From Thermoleophilia bacterium (GTDB lineage: Bacteria > Actinomycetota > Thermoleophilia > Gaiellales > Gaiellaceae), in assembly GCA_014534295.1 (NCBI GenBank), contig JACVRU010000049.1:1-11303 (forward strand): 11,303 nt of DNA, written 5' to 3'. Below are positions 6,802 to 11,303 of this stretch, piece by piece. The notes beneath the pieces were generated by a model. The model had not been told where the DNA came from and searched no databases. It worked only from the letters and a program-made list of their open reading frames with translations. The translations under genes and the position numbers were made by a program. The first letter of the stretch is position 1; every line of letters starts with the position of its first letter.

Positions 6802-9126
6802 GTGAGCGACGAGCTCGCCCTGGTCGACCGCTACTGGCGCGCCGCGAACTACCTCTCGGTGGCGCAGATCTACCTGCTCGACAACCCGCTCCTCCACGAG
6901 CCGCTGCGCACCGAGCACGTCAAGCCGCGGTTGCTCGGCCACTGGGGCACGACGCCGGGCCTCAACCTGCTCTACGTCCACCTGAACCGCGCGATCAAGG
7001 CGCACGACCTGGACGCGATCTACGTCTGCGGGCCGGGTCACGGCGGCCCGGCAGTCGTCTCGAACACGTACCTCGAGGGGACGTACTCCGAGCTCTACCC
7101 GGAGGTGACGGAGGACGTCGACGGGCTGCGGAAGCTCTTCCGGCAGTTCTCGTTCCCGGGCGGGGTGCCGAGCCACGCGGCGCCCGAGACCCCAGGCTCG
7201 ATCCACGAGGGCGGCGAGCTCGGCTACGCCCTCTCGCACGCGTACGGCGCCGCGTTCGACAACCCCGACCTGCTCGTCGCCTGCGTGATCGGGGACGGCG
7301 AGGCGGAGACGGGCCCGCTCGCGACCTCCTGGCACTCGAACAAGTTCCTCGACCCCGCGACGGACGGCGCCGTGCTCCCGATCCTGCACCTGAACGGCTA
7401 CAAGATCGCGAACCCGACCGTGCTCGCCCGAATCCCCCGGGAGGAGCTCGAGGCGCTGCTGCGCGGCTACGGCCACGAGCCGTACGTCGTCGAGGGCGAC
7501 GAGCCGATGGACGTCCACCGGCAGCTCGCCGAGACCCTCGACATGGTCGTCGCGGAGATCCGCGAGCTCCAGCGGCGCGCCCGCGCGGAGGGCGCGACGG
7601 AGCGGCCCCGCTGGCCGGCGATCGTGCTCGTCACCCCGAAGGGCTGGACCGGCCCGGGCGAGGGCTCGTGGCGGTCGCACCAGGTCCCGCTCGCCGACGT
7701 CCACCACCATCCCGAGCGGCTCGGCGAGCTCGAGGCCTGGCTGCGCAGCTACGGGCCCGAGGAGCTCTTCGACGAGCAGGGCCGGCTCGTGCCCGAGCTG
7801 CGCCAGCTCGCCCCGACCGGCGAGCGGCGGATGGGCGCGAACCCGCACGCGAACGGGGGGCTGCTGCTCCGCGACCTGCGGCTGCCCGACTTCCGCAACT
7901 ACGCCGTCGACGTTCCGCAGCCGGGTGCCTCGACCGCGGAGGCGACCCGCGTCATGGGCGCCTTCCTGCGCGACACGCTCCACCTCAACGAGGAGGAGCG
8001 GAACCTCCGCGTGTTCGCGCCGGACGAGCTCGCCTCGAACCGGCTCGACGCCGTCTTCGAGGTCACCGACCGCGCCTGGAACGCGGAGACGCTCGAGACC
8101 GACGACCACCTCGCCCGGCAGGGCCGCGTGCTCGAGATCCTCAGCGAGCACACCTGCCAGGGCTGGCTCGAGGGGTACCTCCTCACCGGGCGACACGGCC
8201 TGTTCGCCACCTACGAGGCGTTCGTCCACGTCGTGGACTCGATGTTCAACCAGCACGCGAAGTGGCTGAAGGTGACCAGGGAGATCCCCTGGCGGCGCCC
8301 GATCGCCTCGCTCAACTACCTGCTCACGTCGCACGTGTGGCGACAGGACCACAACGGCTTCTCCCACCAGGATCCCGGCTTCATCGATCACGTCGTCAAC
8401 AAGAAGGCCGAGGTGATCCGCGTCTACCTCCCGCCCGACGCGAACACGCTCCTCTCGGTGACCGACCACTGCCTGCGCAGCCGCCACTATGTGAACGTGA
8501 TCGTCGCCGGCAAGCAGCCCGCGCCCCAGTGGCTCGACCTCGACGCGGCCATCCACCACGCCGCGGCCGGCCTGGGGATCTGGGAGTGGGCGTCGACCGA
8601 CCGCGACGGCGAGCCCGACGTCGTGCTCGCGTGCTGCGGCGACGTGCCGACGCTCGAGACGCTCGCCGCGGCCGACCTCCTCAGGGGCTACTTCCCCGAG
8701 CTGAAGCTGCGGGTCGTCAACGTCGTCGACCTGATGAAGCTCCAGCCCGAGCGCGAGCACCCGCACGGGCTCGCCGACAAGGAATTCGACGCGATCTTCA
8801 CGCGCGACAAGCCGGTCGTCTTCGCCTTCCACGGCTACCCGTGGCTGATCCACCGGCTCACCTACCGGCGGACGAACCACGACAACCTCCACGTGCGCGG
8901 CTACAAGGAGGAGGGGACGGTGACGACGCCGTTCGACATGTGCGTGCGGAACGACATCGACCGCTACCACCTCGTGCTGGACGTGATCGAGCGCGTCCCC
9001 GGGCTGTCCGAGCAGGCCGCCTACGTCCGCCAGGAGCTGCGCGACAAGCTGCTCGACCACCAGGAGTACATCCGCGAGCACGGCGACGACCCGCCCGAGA
9101 TCCGCGACTGGGCTTGGCCGGGCTGA
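6802..9126 (+). CDS. xfp: Xylulose-5-phosphate/fructose-6-phosphate phosphoketolase
   Basis: A 774-residue cytoplasmic, thiamine-diphosphate-dependent enzyme that splits xylulose 5-phosphate (and often fructose 6-phosphate) with phosphate to acetyl phosphate plus glyceraldehyde 3-phosphate (or erythrose 4-phosphate). Family motifs are all visible: GHWGTTPG (46-53), GHGGP (79-83), the cofactor motif GDGEAETGP (164-172), HLNGYKIANPT (196-206), PKGWTGPGEGSW, EHTCQGWLEGYLLTGRHG (449-466) and QDHNGFSHQDP (515-525). Length is at the short end of the usual 780-820. The GTG at 6802 gives the family-typical N-terminus (SDELALVDRYWRAANYLS); the open frame further upstream is antisense to the DUF4389 gene. 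There is no Shine-Dalgarno, and the GTG follows an AT-richer stretch (TCTACGCAAAACTACGAC), so a very short leader is possible. The end overlaps the acetate kinase gene, which uses its product. Whether xylulose 5-phosphate or fructose 6-phosphate is preferred cannot be read from the sequence. Confidence 0.97.
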   Translation: MSDELALVDRYWRAANYLSVAQIYLLDNPLLHEPLRTEHVKPRLLGHWGTTPGLNLLYVHLNRAIKAHDLDAIYVCGPGHGGPAVVSNTYLEGTYSELYPEVTEDVDGLRKLFRQFSFPGGVPSHAAPETPGSIHEGGELGYALSHAYGAAFDNPDLLVACVIGDGEAETGPLATSWHSNKFLDPATDGAVLPILHLNGYKIANPTVLARIPREELEALLRGYGHEPYVVEGDEPMDVHRQLAETLDMVVAEIRELQRRARAEGATERPRWPAIVLVTPKGWTGPGEGSWRSHQVPLADVHHHPERLGELEAWLRSYGPEELFDEQGRLVPELRQLAPTGERRMGANPHANGGLLLRDLRLPDFRNYAVDVPQPGASTAEATRVMGAFLRDTLHLNEEERNLRVFAPDELASNRLDAVFEVTDRAWNAETLETDDHLARQGRVLEILSEHTCQGWLEGYLLTGRHGLFATYEAFVHVVDSMFNQHAKWLKVTREIPWRRPIASLNYLLTSHVWRQDHNGFSHQDPGFIDHVVNKKAEVIRVYLPPDANTLLSVTDHCLRSRHYVNVIVAGKQPAPQWLDLDAAIHHAAAGLGIWEWASTDRDGEPDVVLACCGDVPTLETLAAADLLRGYFPELKLRVVNVVDLMKLQPEREHPHGLADKEFDAIFTRDKPVVFAFHGYPWLIHRLTYRRTNHDNLHVRGYKEEGTVTTPFDMCVRNDIDRYHLVLDVIERVPGLSEQAAYVRQELRDKLLDHQEYIREHGDDPPEIRDWAWPG

Positions 9127-10025
9127 CGCGCGTCCTCGTCGTCAACGCCGGCTCGGAGACGCTCAAGCTGAGCCTCGTCGGGGACGCCGAGGCGCAGGCG
9201 GTCGACCGGTTCGTGGACGCGGACGCGGTCGGGCACCGCGTCGTCCACGGCGGCGAGCGGTTCCGGGAGCCCGTGCTCGTCGATGACGACGTCGTCGCGG
9301 CGATCGAGGCGCTCGTCCCGCTCGCGCCGCTCCACAACGCGCCCGCGCTGCGCGGGCTGCGGGAGGCGCGCGCGGCGCTGCCGGACGTCCCCCACGTGGC
9401 CGTCTTCGACACGGCCTTCCATGCCACGATCCCCGACGAGGCGGCCGTCTATGCCGTGCCGCAGACCTGGGGGATCCGCCGGTACGGCTTCCACGGGATC
9501 GCAGTCCGGTGGGCGGCCGAGCAGGTGCCGGTGCCGAGGCTGGTCGTCTGCCACCTCGGCGGCGGCTCTTCCGTGACGGCCGTGCGGGACGGCCGCTCCG
9601 TCGACACGACGATGGGCTTCACGCCGCTCGAGGGCGTGCCGATGCAGACCCGGTCCGGCTCCGTCGACCCGGGCGCGCTCCTCTACGTCCAGCGCGAGCT
9701 CGGGCTCTCCGTGGACGAGCTCGAACAGGCGCTGAACCGGGAGTCGGGCCTGGCGGCGCTCGGCGGGCTGGACTCTCCGCTCGGCTTCGCCGTCTACGTC
9801 TACCGGGTGGCGCAGGCCGTGGCGGCGATGGCCGCGGCGCTCGACGGAGTCGACGCGAACGCGTTCTCCGGCGGCATCGGCGAGAACCGGGCGGACGTGC
9901 GGGCCGCGGTCCGCGAGCGAGTGGCCTTCCTCGGGCTCGACGAGGCGCGCGTCCGCGTCGTCGCCGCGCGCGAGGACGTCGTGATCGCCCGCGAGGTCGG
10001 CCGGCTCCTCGGGGATCCGCACTAA
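9114..10025 (+). CDS. ackA: Acetate kinase, compact form
   Basis: This acetate/propionate-family kinase converts acetyl phosphate plus ADP to acetate plus ATP, directly using the product of phosphoketolase. Numbered from TTG at 9114 (303 residues): VLVVNAGSETLK (7-18), GHRVVHGGE (40-48, with the substrate-binding Arg42), VFDTAFH (97-103, Asp99), GFHG with His127, CHLGGGSSV (from 146), MQTRSGSVDP with catalytic Arg180, FSGGIGEN (251-258) and Glu287 in REDVVIARE. These match the known key residues of Methanosarcina AckA (Asn7, Arg91, Asp148, His180, Arg241, Glu384). The protein is about 100 residues shorter than the usual 400, through loss of internal segments rather than truncation. TTG is the only standard start close to the homology; it overlaps the phosphoketolase gene by 13 bases and lacks a clear Shine-Dalgarno, so coupling is likely. 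A CTG at 9123 (CTGA overlap) is a less likely start. No phosphotransacetylase gene is nearby. Confidence 0.92.
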   Translation: MAGLTRVLVVNAGSETLKLSLVGDAEAQAVDRFVDADAVGHRVVHGGERFREPVLVDDDVVAAIEALVPLAPLHNAPALRGLREARAALPDVPHVAVFDTAFHATIPDEAAVYAVPQTWGIRRYGFHGIAVRWAAEQVPVPRLVVCHLGGGSSVTAVRDGRSVDTTMGFTPLEGVPMQTRSGSVDPGALLYVQRELGLSVDELEQALNRESGLAALGGLDSPLGFAVYVYRVAQAVAAMAAALDGVDANAFSGGIGENRADVRAAVRERVAFLGLDEARVRVVAAREDVVIAREVGRLLGDPH

Positions 10026-10103
10026 GCCGCAGCGACGGTCAGCGCGGCGCCCGATGCGGACGGCGCCTCGAGGAGGGAGCCTCGCAGCGGAAGGAGGTAC
10101 GAC

Positions 10104-10817
10104 ATGACCACCTACGCGGTCGGGTCGAGCCCTCGCATTGCCGTGCGCCGACGCGCACCGGTCCGCACACAGCTGCTCTGGCTGGGTGGAGGGCTCGTCC
10201 TGGCCTTCATCGTCCCGTATGTGCTCGCGGATCGGCTGGACCTGCCGAGGGATCTCTACTACGGCCTCTACGGGGCCTTCACCGTGGGCCTCTTCGCAAC
10301 CTGGGCCCGTGCGACGGGTCAGGCGCTCGGCGAGATGCTCCGGCCCCGGCTGCTCGTCGCAGTCGCTCTCGGAGTCGTCTTTGCCGGCGTGATGGCGGCC
10401 GTGGTGCTGGCCGGAGACGCGGGCACTCGCCCGGAAGGGCTCGAGCTCGCGGGTGCGCTCGCCTGGCGCGGCGTCTGGTACGGGCTCGCGGACGGCCTGC
10501 TGCTGTCCGCGTTCCCGATCCTCGCCGTGTTCGCGGCGTTCGCGTCGTCGTCCCTGCGGCGGCGTGTGCTCGGCAAGGTCGCGATCGGCCTCGTCGCGCT
10601 CGTCGCCTCGCTCGGGATGACCGCGGCCTACCACGCCGGCTACTCCGACTTCCGCTCCGAGAAGCTCGCGAAGCCGGTCGCCGGCGACGTCCTCTGGAGC
10701 ATCCCCACGCTCGTCACGCTCAACCCGGTCGGCGCGCCGATCGCGCACGTCGGCGTGCACGTGACGGCCGTGCTCCACGACTCCGAGACCGACCTGTACC
10801 TGCCGCCCCATCGATGA
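10104..10817 (+). CDS. Six-helix membrane protein of unknown function
   Basis: A 237-residue integral membrane protein I cannot name. Likely helices lie at about 23-43, 50-68, 83-103, 128-148, 155-176 and 205-225. The last third is rich in histidine near the membrane: His177 in TAAYHAGYSDFR, then His215, His219 and His225 in PIAHVGVHVTAVLHD, followed by ETDLYLPPH. This arrangement resembles the metal-site helices of CPBP-type intramembrane proteases, but the diagnostic EExxxR motif is not present, so I do not assign that family. Start ATG at 10104 is well supported by AAGGAGG at 10091-10097, six bases upstream. The gene follows acetate kinase after 78 bases and could be on the same transcript. 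It ends just before the broken 2TM gene, whose Shine-Dalgarno overlaps this stop. Confidence 0.8.
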   Translation: MTTYAVGSSPRIAVRRRAPVRTQLLWLGGGLVLAFIVPYVLADRLDLPRDLYYGLYGAFTVGLFATWARATGQALGEMLRPRLLVAVALGVVFAGVMAAVVLAGDAGTRPEGLELAGALAWRGVWYGLADGLLLSAFPILAVFAAFASSSLRRRVLGKVAIGLVALVASLGMTAAYHAGYSDFRSEKLAKPVAGDVLWSIPTLVTLNPVGAPIAHVGVHVTAVLHDSETDLYLPPHR

Positions 10818-10828
10818 AAGGAGCTGAC

Positions 10829-11116
10829 ATGATCAGCGCAGAGGAATACGAGCGCGCGGAGCGCGAGCTCACCCTCGCAGAGTGGCGGCGCGGCTAGCGG
10901 ATCCACGCCACGATCGCCGCCTTCGTGACGACCGGCCTGGTCGTCCTCAACGTGCTGCTCGTCGCCTACACGGAGGCGAGCTTCTACTGGTTCCCCTTCC
11001 CGCTGGTGGGCTGGGGGATCGGTCTCGCCATGCACTACCTCTTCGGCGTCCGCCGGGCCGACATCGAGATCCGCGCCACGCGGGCGCGGATCGAGCGGCT
11101 CGCTCGAGCCGCCTGA
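10829..11116 (+). pseudogene. 2TM-domain protein gene interrupted by an in-frame TAG
   Basis: From ATG at 10829, preceded by AAAGGAG five bases upstream, the frame encodes MISAEEYERAERELTLAEWRRG and then meets TAG at 10895-10897. Reading on in the same frame gives RIHATIAAFVTTGLVVLNVL, a second helix containing FPFPLVGWGIGLAMHYLFGV, and ends RIERLARAA at TGA (11114-11116). The two parts together look like an intact 2TM-domain protein (about 95 residues, two helices with a WFPxPLxGWGIGL-type turn), including the usual charged N-terminal segment. The single stop is therefore a nonsense mutation, a sequencing error or a read-through site. A downstream GTG at 10925 could restart translation but has no ribosome site and would begin inside helix 1. 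As it stands, the expressed product would be a 22-residue peptide. Confidence 0.75.
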
Positions 11117-11125
11117 GGAAGCTAC

Positions 11126-11152
11126 GGGGCGGGCGCCCCTCGCGCCCGCCCC
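11126..11152 (+). terminator. GC-rich 11-bp hairpin after the 2TM gene
   Basis: Perfect arms GGGGCGGGCGC (11126-11136) and GCGCCCGCCCC (11142-11152) enclose a 5-base loop (CCCTC), beginning 10 bases after the 2TM stop. There is no T-run behind it, so it is not a classical intrinsic terminator; U-poor hairpins of this kind do occur at gene ends in high-GC actinobacteria. It also lies over the -35 region of the next promoter. Confidence 0.5.
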
Positions 11153-11153
11153 C

Positions 11154-11165
11154 TAGACTCGCCGC
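11154..11165 (+). promoter_or_regulatory. Putative -10 element for a leaderless transcript
   Basis: TAGACT at 11154-11159 fits the actinobacterial TANNNT -10 consensus. Its last base is 6 bases before the GTG at 11166, so transcription would begin at or next to the start codon. There is no Shine-Dalgarno before that GTG, which agrees with leaderless translation. No -35 is visible; the position is occupied by the hairpin. Confidence 0.55.
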
Positions 11166-11303
11166 GTGAACGTCCTCCTGAAGATCCTCGGCCTCGGCGC
11201 ACTCGTCGCCGGCGGCGTCGCGATGGTCGTCGCGGCCTTCGTCGCCATGCTGCTGGTCGGGCCGCTGATCTTCTGGCTCGCCTGGAACGTCCTCGACTTC
11301 GCG
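11166..11303 (+). CDS. Small hydrophobic membrane protein (3' end beyond window)
   Basis: The first 46 codons of a gene that runs off the right edge, starting NVLLKILGLGALVAGG after GTG. Residues from about 4 to 42 are almost all hydrophobic (one long or two close membrane helices, with a GP turn near 33-34), ending FWLAWNVLDFA. I do not recognise a family. The start is supported by the TAGACT -10 six bases upstream and by the onset of helix-like coding sequence right after it. Confidence 0.6.
   Translation, partial: MNVLLKILGLGALVAGGVAMVVAAFVAMLLVGPLIFWLAWNVLDFA

Noticed and set aside
6793..9081. Minus-strand open frame of 762 codons opposite phosphoketolase
   Set aside because: Same low-complexity Val/Arg/Glu/Asp/Leu composition, no ribosome site, and fully antisense to an intact enzyme gene.
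7668..9113. Long upstream extension of the acetate kinase frame
   Set aside because: It is the out-of-frame shadow of phosphoketolase (Arg/Ala/Pro-rich); homology to acetate kinase starts only at about 9129.
10046..10067. GGCGCC repeated with a 10-base spacer, a possible hairpin after acetate kinase
   Set aside because: The stem is only 6 bp with a long loop and no T-run; such pairs are expected by chance in this GC-rich DNA.
9021..10811. Minus-strand open frame of 596 codons opposite acetate kinase and the membrane protein
   Set aside because: No recognisable domain; the plus strand carries conserved motifs across the same bases.
1..11303. CRISPR arrays, tRNA/rRNA genes, insertion sequences, prophage genes
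   Set aside because: I looked for spaced direct repeats, cloverleaf-like ends, terminal inverted repeats and transposase or integrase motifs, and found none.

Overview
The window is high-GC bacterial DNA (roughly 70% by eye) with strong G/C bias at third codon positions, GTG and TTG starts, and tightly overlapping genes. Gene content and style point to a free-living actinobacterium, perhaps of the Thermoleophilia (Gaiellales/Solirubrobacterales). That assignment is inference from style only; there is no rRNA or other marker gene. I saw no tRNA, CRISPR array, insertion sequence or phage gene.

Left block (1-4875, all minus strand, read right to left): a five-gene cassette in which every junction overlaps. 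The order is a CBS-domain protein with an N-terminal alpha/beta domain (4168-4875), a degenerate response-regulator receiver with a cysteine cluster (3773-4171), a LolD/MacB-type ABC ATPase (3039-3776), a small ABM-like protein (2759-3064), and a very large FtsX-type ABC permease (from 2762, running off the left edge). Three junctions are 4-base stop/start overlaps and one is a 26-base overlap. A type VII ABC transporter is thus encoded together with probable ligand-sensing and regulatory proteins. I consider this the most interesting system in the window.

Middle block (4876-6801): a short plus-strand gene (4983-5330) looks like the C-terminal end of an ABC-2 type permease without its body, so it is probably a remnant. 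Its end overlaps, tail to tail, a minus-strand membrane protein with two DUF4389-like repeats (5320-6702).

Right block (6802-11303, plus strand): phosphoketolase (6802-9126) overlaps an unusually short acetate kinase (9114-10025). Together they make the end of a phosphoketolase (bifid-type) shunt: sugar phosphate to acetyl phosphate, then to acetate plus ATP. After them come an uncharacterised six-helix membrane protein (10104-10817), a 2TM-domain gene broken by an in-frame TAG (10829-11116), a GC-rich hairpin, a likely leaderless promoter, and the first 46 codons of a small membrane protein that runs off the right edge.

No gene-free stretch exceeds 300 bases. The longest gaps are 4876-4982, 6703-6801 and 10026-10103.
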